Part shown: in pieces, positions 44,501-52,427 of the stretch
Layout: each line of letters begins with the position of its first letter
Numbering within the stretch: the stretch's first letter is position 1
Source of the DNA: an uncultured Muribaculaceae bacterium
GTDB lineage: Bacteria > Bacteroidota > Bacteroidia > Bacteroidales > Muribaculaceae
Assembly: GCA_947632485.1 (NCBI GenBank)
Contig: CANRPJ010000003.1
Span: 99,858-163,857 of the forward strand
Reading direction: 5' to 3'
Length of the DNA: 64,000 nucleotides
Translations under genes and position numbers: made by a program
Notes under the pieces: generated by a model
Database searches by the model: none
The model's input: only the letters and a program-made list of their open reading frames with translations
Told to the model about the DNA's origin: nothing

Positions 44501-44930
44501 CCGCTCGATAGGAAACCTCAAGCATCTCGTGCTCGAAAGCATAAGGACAGCCGGCGACCTCGACAGAAGCGTGAAACGCCTGGTGATCGCCGGACGCCTA
44601 TCGGAACCGCAAGCCCTCGAAATCCTTACTGATCTGAGGGAGGCACTGGCGCGCTCCGAAAGTAGCGAGTGGTTTGCCCCCGGACTCAGAGTGATCACCG
44701 AAAGACCCATTATCCGCAAGGGCGAGAAGCTGCAGCGCCCAGACCGCGTAGTGGTAGACGCGGCTAATAATGCTATCGTGATCGACTATAAGTTCGGATC
44801 AGAAGTGCGCCCGCGCTATAAAAGCCAGGTAAAGCGCTATGTAGACCTGCTGCGCCAGTCGGGTCTATACCACACCGTGACCGGAAAGATCTGGTACGTG
44901 AACCTCCACCATATCGAAAGCATTGACTAA
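41562..44930 (+). CDS. AddA-like UvrD-family helicase/exonuclease
   Basis: ASAGSGKTYTLARKYI; DEFQDTSRLQW; C-terminal PD-(D/E)XK IDYKFG. Confidence 0.88.
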   Translation: MLQIQRASAGSGKTYTLARKYILLLISTKESGSRRRRLRNETEITEAVGKILAITFTNKATNEMRERIILRLADLASDKPAAKVEYLEYFMQELDATEGEVRSACRVALSALLTNYSDFQVSTIDSFFQSVLRTFAYESDLNGNYEVELDSDYLHQVGIDAVLSQVNTFRPDPEVRFWLEKLMHEWKSSSGWNVFQKQGGAGSQDTLYGVLLNIAKTLNSEAYKRIRRKMKAYFAEYPDFGATYRAWEEAMTKAPRDAFAAVKTATEKWESYVKSHPGLPFKKGVAVEKHIAYCKAATWKGWKDSKSKFSFDTEKKRQCVEGDPESEANRTGMAMYRAVTEWKNALDEPGYRLWKLYSAKMSLLGLLNAIERRVSDYLKTNNLVELGETNMMLRRVIGNDLAPFIYERLGNSLDHFLIDEFQDTSRLQWKNLRPLLYESEARGCDNLIIGDAKQSIYRFRNADINLITRDVPNEFDDREELGSEPQHNTNHRSSWKIVEFNNSIFKTLTEIIDEDQQLGSMLEDLYFNTVQPPGSSGKIDRGGYVEIRFVSDVDKQEEPLHFSKIPPLVASLIDRGYKQSDIALLVTSNDDGKQLIHEFMAYNAALPPGATPINFISEQSLLISESEAVKSVIGTLEMIRAGMKPLPEETETETDRPRRSAIETGAAYRHYCTLHPNEAPEERLHTFLRKGAEGSSLAEMLSQMQSVTLPAIIDSILATNVNPSLLASDVPFISAFMDLVLDYCERYPADVASFLDWWEKRGQKQSISSPDGTEAVQVMTIHKSKGLEFKCVILPYVSSSLRVTKITGKNEVLWVAPALDGFDELPPLPPRVPVTVADAAGVGAHMEKAVEAQCSKLIDNLNTLYVGFTRAIHELYVFAAGNTAQRILTAVPLINSGLKADFTLPPRAIETHEENDEVWFSVGTPSLPHPPERKEADKENGEGKQAEILPLEVYSVNSGSPSLACREADLPDPDEEDPDPRSIGNLKHLVLESIRTAGDLDRSVKRLVIAGRLSEPQALEILTDLREALARSESSEWFAPGLRVITERPIIRKGEKLQRPDRVVVDAANNAIVIDYKFGSEVRPRYKSQVKRYVDLLRQSGLYHTVTGKIWYVNLHHIESID

Positions 44931-44940
44931 TTCCGATAAA

Positions 44941-45402
44941 ATGGATAATAATCGATATTGCTACCGCTATCCGCGTCCGGCCGTAACGGCCGACTGCGTA
45001 GTGTTCCGCCTATCAGGCGGAGACCTTCAGGTGCTTCTTATAGAGCGCGGTGGCGAACCGTATAAAGGCTGCTGGGCCTTTCCGGGCGGCTTCATGAACA
45101 TGGACGAGACAATCGACCAATGCGCCACGCGCGAGCTTGAGGAGGAAACCGGCCTCACTCTGGTGGAGCTTGAGCAGCTCCACGCTTACAGCGCCCCTGA
45201 CCGCGATCCGCGCGAAAGGGTGATGACCATTGCTTTCATAGGAATGGTAGCTCCGGAGCACAGCGAAGCGACCGCAGGCGACGATGCCGCAAAGGCCCGA
45301 TGGTTTTCAGTCGATGCTCTCCCCCAGCTCGCCTTCGACCATGAGCAGATTCTCTCAGACGCCCTCAGGCATCTGGCAACCAAAAAGAATCATGCGGAAT
45401 AA
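44941..45402 (+). CDS. NUDIX hydrolase
   Basis: GGFMNMDETIDQCATRELEEETGL. Confidence 0.92.
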   Translation: MDNNRYCYRYPRPAVTADCVVFRLSGGDLQVLLIERGGEPYKGCWAFPGGFMNMDETIDQCATRELEEETGLTLVELEQLHAYSAPDRDPRERVMTIAFIGMVAPEHSEATAGDDAAKARWFSVDALPQLAFDHEQILSDALRHLATKKNHAE

Positions 45403-45644
45403 AGCCGCGTGAACCGGTCGGGATAAAGCATCAGCGGACGCTCATCGCTCCAGCCCTGCGAAATATTGCGCACATAGAAACGCGCCAGCCCCCGACACTG
45501 GTACGCAATATGCCGTATCTCCGATATCAGGTGCGAGAGATTGCCGATCGTCTCGCTCGTGATTTCTGCCACTACACGGCCTCCTATGCAGAGGCGCGCG
45601 TAGATTTTATCGCCAAAATGAAGGTTACGTGTAGTTGATTTCAT
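45390..45644 (-). CDS. hypothetical protein, 84 aa
   Basis: MKSTTRNLHFGDKIYARLCIGGRVVAEITSETIGNLSHLISEIR; ORF only. Confidence 0.55.
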   Translation of the reverse strand: MKSTTRNLHFGDKIYARLCIGGRVVAEITSETIGNLSHLISEIRHIAYQCRGLARFYVRNISQGWSDERPLMLYPDRFTRLYSA

Positions 45645-45731
45645 ATCTTTTCTGTGTTTGCTTTTGTTTACGATGCAAAATTACAATCCATAGCTGCCAA
45701 AACATTGCAGTCAATTCTTAAGGAAATTTAA

Positions 45732-45763
45732 TTTGCGTATTTGAAAAAGATGTAGTAATTTTG
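45732..45763 (+). promoter_or_regulatory. ssrA promoter (-33 TTTG, 20-nt spacer, -7 TAATTTTG)
   Basis: TTTG at 45732-45735 and TAATTTTG at 45756-45763. Confidence 0.7.
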
Positions 45764-45795
45764 CAGGAGTTTCCCAGAGGGGAAGCCTTACTACC

Positions 45796-46195
45796 GGGGA
45801 TGACTGGTTTTGACAGCGTGCAGAAGCGGTAGGTAAGCATGCAGAGCCATGGTGCTTGCGCTCTATAATCAACGGCATCGACCTATAATTGGCGAAAATA
45901 ACAACTACGCTCTCGCTGCGTGAGTCCGAAGTACAGTAAGACCGCTTAATCCGCTCCACAGTGGAGCGGACGAGACATCACCCCATTGCCCCGTCCCGAG
46001 ACGTTTGGATAAGGTGGTGCAGAGAAATTCGGGAATTGGAGCTCCGGCGTCCTGACGGAGTTCTGAAATAAAAGGACTAAGGGTCAGGTTGGCCGTCGCG
46101 GGCCTGCCTTATCACGAAAACCAATCCGCAGACTAAGCATGTAGAAAGCCTGTTGATTCCACGTTTGGACGAGGGTTCAAGTCCCTCCATCTCCA
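45796..46195 (+). ncRNA. ssrA: tmRNA, tag peptide GENNNYALAA
   Basis: 5' GGGGATGACTGGTTTTGACAG and 3' GGTTCAAGTCCCTCCATCTCCA form the tRNA-like end (GGGGAUG/CAUCUCC); tag ORF ggcgaaaataacaactacgctctcgctgcgtga at 45891-45923. Confidence 0.96.
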
Positions 46196-46242
46196 CTTGA
46201 CGGGTCGGACAGATTCCGGCCAACAAAAGTTTAAACAAGACT

Positions 46243-46277
46243 AAACCGCACAATATCAACTTATTGTGCGGTTTTTT
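46243..46277 (+). terminator. intrinsic terminator after ssrA
   Basis: AAACCGCACAATA tcaact TATTGTGCGGTTTTTTT. Confidence 0.85.
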
Positions 46278-46343
46278 TAGTGCCTAAAAATGACGACTCA
46301 GGACCGTCATCGGACAGAAAAAAGACCGAACAAGACACCCATT

Positions 46344-46400
46344 GGTGGCAAATTAGTGGCAGAAAATTCTGCAATACCAAATTGCCACTCCATTGCCACC
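46344..46400. repeat. nested inverted repeat between ssrA and integrase
   Basis: GGTGGCAAATTAGTGGCA (46344-46361) vs reverse complement of TGCCACTCCATTGCCACC (46383-46400), 15/18; inner GCAGAAAATTCTGC at 46359-46372. Confidence 0.75.
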
Positions 46401-46707
46401 AGAAGCCTCGTAACTGTGTTTAGTGCAACATGTTACAAAACACCAACTCGGAAATTATCGGTCAAAACCGGTCATTTTCGGACACAATAAATCCAACGGA
46501 TTTTATTGTTGCAGTGGCACTGACTTACTTTACATTTGACACCTGATTTTACCTTATCTTCAATACCTCTTACATGGGCTGAGGATGGATGTCCGACATT
46601 CGTCCTCTATTGGCCAAAATGTGTCTAAGCAAAATTTAGTTTAACTCGTTATGATTTTTGCAAGGGGTAAAACTCGGGCAATCATAACCACAAAATCCAA
46701 ATGTAAG

Positions 46708-47925
46708 ATGAAACAGAACACATTCAAAATTCTGTTCTTCCTCCGAAGCAACTATCTCAATAAAGATGGTACGGCTGCTATTATAGTCCGTATTTCAATC
46801 GACGGAGAAAGACAAGAATGGACCACCAAGCTGAGCTGTGAACCTGCTAAGTGGGATAAGAAATCAGGACGTGCTCTTGGCCGCTCTTCAAAGGTGTTTG
46901 AATTGAATAACCACATTCAAGACATACAGACACTCCTTACTAATCACTACTACGACATCCAGCGTCGTCATGGCTACGTCACCGCCGAAATGGTGCGCAA
47001 CGCCTATATGGGCATCACCCAGCGAGAGGAGTCGCTCCTCAAAGTCTATGAGCAGCACTTGGAGGATACCAAGAAACTCGTAGGTCTCAGCAAGGCTGAC
47101 CCAACCTATCGCAAGTATGAGCGTATGTACCGCCGCGTGGTAGAGTTCATGAAAAAGAAGTACAGCATCACCGACATCCCGCTCCGAGAGATAAAGTACC
47201 AGTTCATCGTGGACTTGGAGTTCTTCCTGCGCACGGAGTATAAGTATTCCCAGAATACGACCTACAAGTGCATGAAGTTCTTCAAGCAGGTAATCAACAA
47301 GGCCATCCGCGCCGGGCTTATCACCGTTGACCCTTTCAACGGCTACAAAATCTCAATCGAGCGTGTTGACCGTGGATACCTTACCGAAGACGAGCTGTGT
47401 AAGATGATGCAGAAAGAGTTCGCAAGCAAACGCTTGGAACAGGTGCGCGACATCTTCATCTTCGCCTGCTTCACAGGGCTGGCGTACATCGACCTCGCCC
47501 ACCTGCGTGTCGATAACATACAGAAGATGTTTGACGGGCGTCTTTGGATTGTCACCCACCGTCAGAAGACCAACACAAAGGTAATGGTGCCGTTGCTTCC
47601 CCCGGCTCTAAAAATCCTCAACAAATACGAGGGTTGCTACAACGACGGCCAGCTCATGCCGATAATCACGAATCAGAAGCTCAACTGCTATCTGAAAGAG
47701 ATTGCCGACATCTGCGGCATCGAAAAGAACCTGACCTTCCACCTCGCCCGTCACACCTTCGCGACAACCATGACACTGGGACGAGGTGTTCCCATCGAGT
47801 CGGTCAGCAAGATGCTCGGCCACACAAACATTCAGACAACGCAAATTTACGCGAGAATAACTGCCGATAAAATCGGAAAGGATATGGACATCCTGTCAAG
47901 AAACCTCGGCAATCTCGACTTTTAA
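46708..47925 (+). CDS. int: ICE tyrosine integrase
   Basis: HLARHTFATTMTLGRGVPIESVSKMLGHTNIQTTQIYARI; start trimmed to MKQNTFKILFFLRSNYL. Confidence 0.95.
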   Translation: MKQNTFKILFFLRSNYLNKDGTAAIIVRISIDGERQEWTTKLSCEPAKWDKKSGRALGRSSKVFELNNHIQDIQTLLTNHYYDIQRRHGYVTAEMVRNAYMGITQREESLLKVYEQHLEDTKKLVGLSKADPTYRKYERMYRRVVEFMKKKYSITDIPLREIKYQFIVDLEFFLRTEYKYSQNTTYKCMKFFKQVINKAIRAGLITVDPFNGYKISIERVDRGYLTEDELCKMMQKEFASKRLEQVRDIFIFACFTGLAYIDLAHLRVDNIQKMFDGRLWIVTHRQKTNTKVMVPLLPPALKILNKYEGCYNDGQLMPIITNQKLNCYLKEIADICGIEKNLTFHLARHTFATTMTLGRGVPIESVSKMLGHTNIQTTQIYARITADKIGKDMDILSRNLGNLDF

Positions 47926-48174
47926 TCTGAACATTCCATAAGCCTCATGCGAGTGCCGTTCGGGAATGCTCGGACGGCACTCGCTGTGTCCTGACCGCAG
48001 ATTTTCAAATTTTTTCCACAAATTTCGACTTTAACATTCATTAAGAACATCTACATAAGTCGCTGTTATTCAACGATGATTTATTGTGGATTTTAGAAAA
48101 TAAAGCGTTTTTTATCCTACACTTATCCCAACTCTATCCCGGAGTTATCATAGATGCACATCCTTTTCCCGAAG

Positions 48175-48182
48175 TAACTTTG
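48175..48182 (+). promoter_or_regulatory. -7 element upstream of xis-like gene
   Basis: TAACTTTG. Confidence 0.5.
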
Positions 48183-48213
48183 CATCACAAACAAACCGCT
48201 AAACCCACCTGAT

Positions 48214-48597
48214 ATGGACAATTACGTTATGTTTCCCCCTCATCCCGATCTGGCACAAGAGGTACAGAGAATGCAATGCACTCTCAGCCGTCTTGAAAAG
48301 TTTCTCGCTGCTCAGGATGAGAAAATTCAGAAAGCCGAGGAATATGGATTTATCCATGAGCGGCTTCCCAACCAGCCGATGGTGAGCAAGGATGAGGCCG
48401 CCGCTATCCTCTGCGTATCACCCCGACACCTTCAGCGCATCCGCAAGCGGCTGGTGCTGAAATGGAAGAAGGTCGGAAGAGAAACCCACTACTTCCTGAA
48501 GGAACTGGTGGAGGCTATCGAAAAATCACAATGCCCTTGGAATCCGGTGGCATACGAGAAAGCAATGAAACGTGTAACCCGATTACCCCGATATTGA
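48214..48597 (+). CDS. helix-turn-helix excisionase-like protein
   Basis: MVSKDEAAAILCVSPRHLQRIRKRLVLKWKKVGRETHYFLKELVEAIE. Confidence 0.75.
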   Translation: MDNYVMFPPHPDLAQEVQRMQCTLSRLEKFLAAQDEKIQKAEEYGFIHERLPNQPMVSKDEAAAILCVSPRHLQRIRKRLVLKWKKVGRETHYFLKELVEAIEKSQCPWNPVAYEKAMKRVTRLPRY

Positions 48598-48598
48598 T

Positions 48599-48931
48599 AT
48601 GACAGTATTAGAGAAAAGAGCAATCCTCTCTGATTTCAGAGCCATAATTGATGATCTTCGAGCCGAAATCAAATGTGAAATCAGACGCGAAATTAAGGAA
48701 GCCAGCAAAGAGATCAATGCAGTCCTGACAAATCAGGGTATCATCGAGCCGGAAGAAAGAGTGCTGACCAAGGCACAGCTCATGGAAATGTATAATGTCG
48801 GCAAAACCAAAATAGAATCCATGATGGCTGACGGCACACTGCCATTCATCAAATCCGGAGACAGCCGCCAGTCCCGAGTGACCTTCCGCTGGGCAGATGC
48901 CAGAATAGCATTTGAAACCACAAGAAGATAA
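48599..48931 (+). CDS. DUF3853/excisionase-like DNA-binding protein
   Basis: LTKAQLMEMYNVGKTKIESMMADGTLPFIKSGDSRQSRVTFRWADARIAFE. Confidence 0.75.
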   Translation: MTVLEKRAILSDFRAIIDDLRAEIKCEIRREIKEASKEINAVLTNQGIIEPEERVLTKAQLMEMYNVGKTKIESMMADGTLPFIKSGDSRQSRVTFRWADARIAFETTRR

Positions 48932-49012
48932 AAACCATACCACACCATACACCAATAATTAACGTGCCTCTTTTCAGGCACAAGTTTCCAACCCCAAAAA
49001 CTTCTAATTTAT

Positions 49013-50533
49013 ATGGCACAAGAGCTGAATCAAGAAGAAGTCCTTATCGCCCGCAACAACGACACCGGGCAGGTAGGCGCAGTGACCGGACTCAACGAGG
49101 ACGGCACACCCAAAATGACCGATGTAAAGTCGGCAAAACTCTCTGACCTCGTGAAATTCCAGAAAGGTCAGAACCCCATCGAGGCATTCCTGTCGAATTT
49201 TGTCCGTCAATGCCAGAACCCCACGACATTCGGATTCTTCCGTGTCCCAGCTGACCGCTACGACACAGTAGGCACCGTAATCGGCGACTTCGCAAAAGAC
49301 CCGGAAACCAACGCCGAGATGCTCAAAAACAATAAGGTCGAGCTACCGACGGCAGAACAAAAAGTCGAACAGCCTCAACAAGCCGCGCCCCCCACAGAGC
49401 AGCCTGCACAGGCGGCAGCCACTGACAATGCTCAGGCTCCCGTAAAGGAGGTGAAGCACTCTGCAATCGACCAGTCGAAAATCGACTGGGATACGCTCAA
49501 AGAGAAATGGGGCGTCGACAAAGATGCACTCGAAGCCTCCGGCGACCTGAGGGAGATGCTCTACAACCGGAAGTCCAGGCTGGTGAATGTCACTCCGACC
49601 TTCGGAGGCGAGAAATTCAACATCGAGGCACGACTCTCTTTCCGCACTGATCCAGATGGCAGCGTCAAGCTTGTCCCTCACTTCATCCAGAGCGAACAGA
49701 AGCTCGACCAGTTCATGGGATACAAATTCGACAAAATCGATCAGGCAAATCTCAAAGAGAACGGCAACCTCGGTCGTATTGTAGAACTGACCGACCCTGC
49801 CACCGGAGAGAAAGTTCCATCGCTCATCAGCCGGGACCGCTACACCAACGAGCTACTGGCAATTCCTGCAAAGGATGTCAGAATCCGTGACACTTTCGGC
49901 CAGACTAAGCTGACCATGCCGGAGATTATGACCCTGAAGAAAGGTCTTCCCCTGCCCCCCAAAGAGGTCGTATGCCGCGACGGAAAGACCCGCACGGGAA
50001 TACTCCAGTACAATGTCGACCGCAAGGCTGTCGAATTTGTACCCAACGGCATACACTGGTATGAGAAGGTGGAGCAGGCAAAGCGTGCCGCCGAAGCCAA
50101 GAAAGAAGGCAAAGGCGAATCCGTTTCGACCGAGGCTTCGGAAAAGAAGGCTGAGAGGAAACCCAACTGGACACTCAAAGACGGCAGCATCAAGCCTCTC
50201 GGACAATGGAACAAGATTCCTCTCACCGAACAGCAGAAGGATGACTACGCCAACGGACGTGTCGCCAAGCTCGACAACATGGTCGATGAGAAAGGCCAGC
50301 CCTGCACCGTCTATCTGTACTTCGACAAGGAGAAGCAGCGTCCGGTGACATCGCTCAATGACCCGCGCGTCAAGGTCGCCGACGAATCCCGCACCCAGAA
50401 GGCTGTGAACAACGACGGACTCACCAACGAGGCGACGAAGAACATCACCGACCCTCTGACCAAGGGACAGACCCAGCCAAAGGACGATGCCCAGCAGAAA
50501 CAACAGCGCAAGCCGAAGGGCCCGCGACTCTGA
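49013..50533 (+). CDS. DUF4099/DUF3945 mobile-element protein, C-terminus GPRL
   Basis: NQEEVLIARNNDTGQVGAVTGLNEDGTPKMTDVKSAKLSDLVKFQKGQNPIEAFLSNFVRQ; DUF3945-like region WTLKDGSIKPLGQWNKIPLTEQQKDDYANGRVAKLDNMVDEKGQP. Confidence 0.8.
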   Translation: MAQELNQEEVLIARNNDTGQVGAVTGLNEDGTPKMTDVKSAKLSDLVKFQKGQNPIEAFLSNFVRQCQNPTTFGFFRVPADRYDTVGTVIGDFAKDPETNAEMLKNNKVELPTAEQKVEQPQQAAPPTEQPAQAAATDNAQAPVKEVKHSAIDQSKIDWDTLKEKWGVDKDALEASGDLREMLYNRKSRLVNVTPTFGGEKFNIEARLSFRTDPDGSVKLVPHFIQSEQKLDQFMGYKFDKIDQANLKENGNLGRIVELTDPATGEKVPSLISRDRYTNELLAIPAKDVRIRDTFGQTKLTMPEIMTLKKGLPLPPKEVVCRDGKTRTGILQYNVDRKAVEFVPNGIHWYEKVEQAKRAAEAKKEGKGESVSTEASEKKAERKPNWTLKDGSIKPLGQWNKIPLTEQQKDDYANGRVAKLDNMVDEKGQPCTVYLYFDKEKQRPVTSLNDPRVKVADESRTQKAVNNDGLTNEATKNITDPLTKGQTQPKDDAQQKQQRKPKGPRL

Positions 50534-50657
50534 TTCCCATAGCAGAGTATAATACAAAACCACTGAACCCACGCAGATGAAACGCCGAGGGAGGGTCCGG
50601 AACCTCCCGAAGCTTTCGTCTCAAAATTCCCAACACTCAAATAAAAACATTTCAAGT

Positions 50658-51737
50658 ATGACAGATAAAACACTCGTGACAGTCGTTACCGCCAACCGTT
50701 TCATGGCTGAGACCATCGCCCGGGCTATCGGCGCCACCTCCGAACACGAAGGCTACTATCACGGCAACGGCTATGCCGTGACATGGACCAACGGCGAAAT
50801 CATCGAAGCCGAATACAAGCATGGCGAAAAGTTCGTCATGAACTCCGGTCAGGATATGCGCATGATGTATGCCCACCACTTCAACTTCAGAATGCGCAAT
50901 TATGATGCGCTCCTCGGCTGGGAGAAGTCGAAGGCAGACGAAGCCCAGCTATCCGTCATCAAGGCTCTGTGGGCAAAAAGCAGTGTCATCGTCAACGCTA
51001 TGGAACCCACTTTCGATGGAGAACTGGCATTCCTCAACCTCTACTGGTATCTCCGTATGCCGGTGACTGTTCGCCGCGCATGGCTTTCACGTCTGCGCAA
51101 GCCCATCATCATCCGAGGTGTCGAGAACGGCGTGTATTCTCCCGACAAACATGAGAAATGGCTCGCAGGGGAACTCGTGAATTTTTTTCTCAAAGCCGAT
51201 GCTATGGCCGCAGAAAACGCCCTCGACATCGAATCGGCAGAGAACAACCCGGCTGACGATGGAAGTGATGTAGAACTGAATATCGTAAAGGCTCAGACTC
51301 TTCACAACATGGTCACCCTGTGGATGGATGCCACTATGGAACTCGGCTACGACTTCGAGCCGACATTCCTCATCGCTCACAAGCTCTACGCCAAGGGGCT
51401 GATCTCATACCCCTATCTATACCAGAACGGAATCCCCGGCAACGTGTATAACACCATGCGCCGAGACTTCCGCGTGCTGGAACACAACTCCCGATACGGA
51501 GAGATGGCCAAAGAAGTCGGATGGCTCAGCACCCGCAACACCTTCCACAATGGCGAAACGCCCTATAACGGTCATGGCATAGTCACGACCGGGCTGCATC
51601 CCACCGACCTCAGCCGTGACGAGGAAAAACTCTACAACCTCATCGTGAAGCGAGTCATCGAGGCCTTCACCCCCGACGAGAATGATTTTCAGAAGAAAGC
51701 CCGCAAGAAGCGTAAATCCCACAAGAAAGCGGGTTAA
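50658..51737 (+). CDS. type IA topoisomerase-like protein with degenerate catalytic residues
   Basis: VVTANRFMAETIARAIGA...GYYHGNGYAVTWTNGEIIEA; NAMEPTFDGELAF in place of DxDxxGE; LISYPYLYQNGIP in place of LISYPRTDSRYLP; start trimmed. Confidence 0.75.
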   Translation: MTDKTLVTVVTANRFMAETIARAIGATSEHEGYYHGNGYAVTWTNGEIIEAEYKHGEKFVMNSGQDMRMMYAHHFNFRMRNYDALLGWEKSKADEAQLSVIKALWAKSSVIVNAMEPTFDGELAFLNLYWYLRMPVTVRRAWLSRLRKPIIIRGVENGVYSPDKHEKWLAGELVNFFLKADAMAAENALDIESAENNPADDGSDVELNIVKAQTLHNMVTLWMDATMELGYDFEPTFLIAHKLYAKGLISYPYLYQNGIPGNVYNTMRRDFRVLEHNSRYGEMAKEVGWLSTRNTFHNGETPYNGHGIVTTGLHPTDLSRDEEKLYNLIVKRVIEAFTPDENDFQKKARKKRKSHKKAG

Positions 51738-51795
51738 GAGGCTTGAAAATCAGCTAAAATATCAATAATTCCTCCCTGATGTCCCAAAGATTTTG

Positions 51796-51803
51796 TATCT
51801 TTG
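51796..51803 (+). promoter_or_regulatory. -7 element upstream of DUF1896 leader
   Basis: TATCTTTG. Confidence 0.65.
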
Positions 51804-51861
51804 CACTTGATTCAACGTCATATAATGTTTTTGTTTCATTTTTGACGTGGATTTAGTGGTT

Positions 51862-51891
51862 GGACATCGGGCGGGAACCCGATGTCCTTTT
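51862..51891 (+). terminator. terminator-like hairpin in the leader of the DUF1896 operon
   Basis: GGACATCGGG cgggaa CCCGATGTCC TTTT, perfect 10-bp stem. Confidence 0.75.
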
Positions 51892-51971
51892 GCTTAGCTA
51901 TCAGCCATACACCAATTTACACCACTTTAAGCAAATCAGGATTTCGGCAAACCACTAAATTCCCCACCATA

Positions 51972-52427
51972 ATGAAACAATCTCATGAAAAGGAGATGGA
52001 CTATTTCGCAGCCTATCTCTACGGTCACCTACGTGACCACCGCTTTCCCGAAGTAACAGACCCAGAGTTTATCAATACCCGCGCCGGCGAAGCATATAAG
52101 ACCATGACCCGTCTTGTTCTCGAAGGGCGCAGTCAGTCCGTAGCCGAGGAACTCGCCATGCGTGTACTTATTGAAGGTCACTATGTTTCTCGTTGGGATG
52201 TGATATTCAACCTCCTTGAAGAACTGTTCCACAACGACCTGCCGACTGAAGAAGCAAAAATTGAGTGGGCAGAATTACTGCTCGGACTCCGTTACGTCAA
52301 CGCCATACTTGACAAGTATGAAGTCAACGGGGACTTCCTCAGCAGAGAAGATTACCCGAGGCTACAGAACGAGTTAGCGGGTACCATTGCGGACATTTTA
52401 GAACAATACCGCAATGAGTTACAATAG
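51972..52427 (+). CDS. DUF1896-family mobile-element protein
   Basis: [52 protein letters not shown]; start trimmed. Confidence 0.8.
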   Translation: MKQSHEKEMDYFAAYLYGHLRDHRFPEVTDPEFINTRAGEAYKTMTRLVLEGRSQSVAEELAMRVLIEGHYVSRWDVIFNLLEELFHNDLPTEEAKIEWAELLLGLRYVNAILDKYEVNGDFLSREDYPRLQNELAGTIADILEQYRNELQ

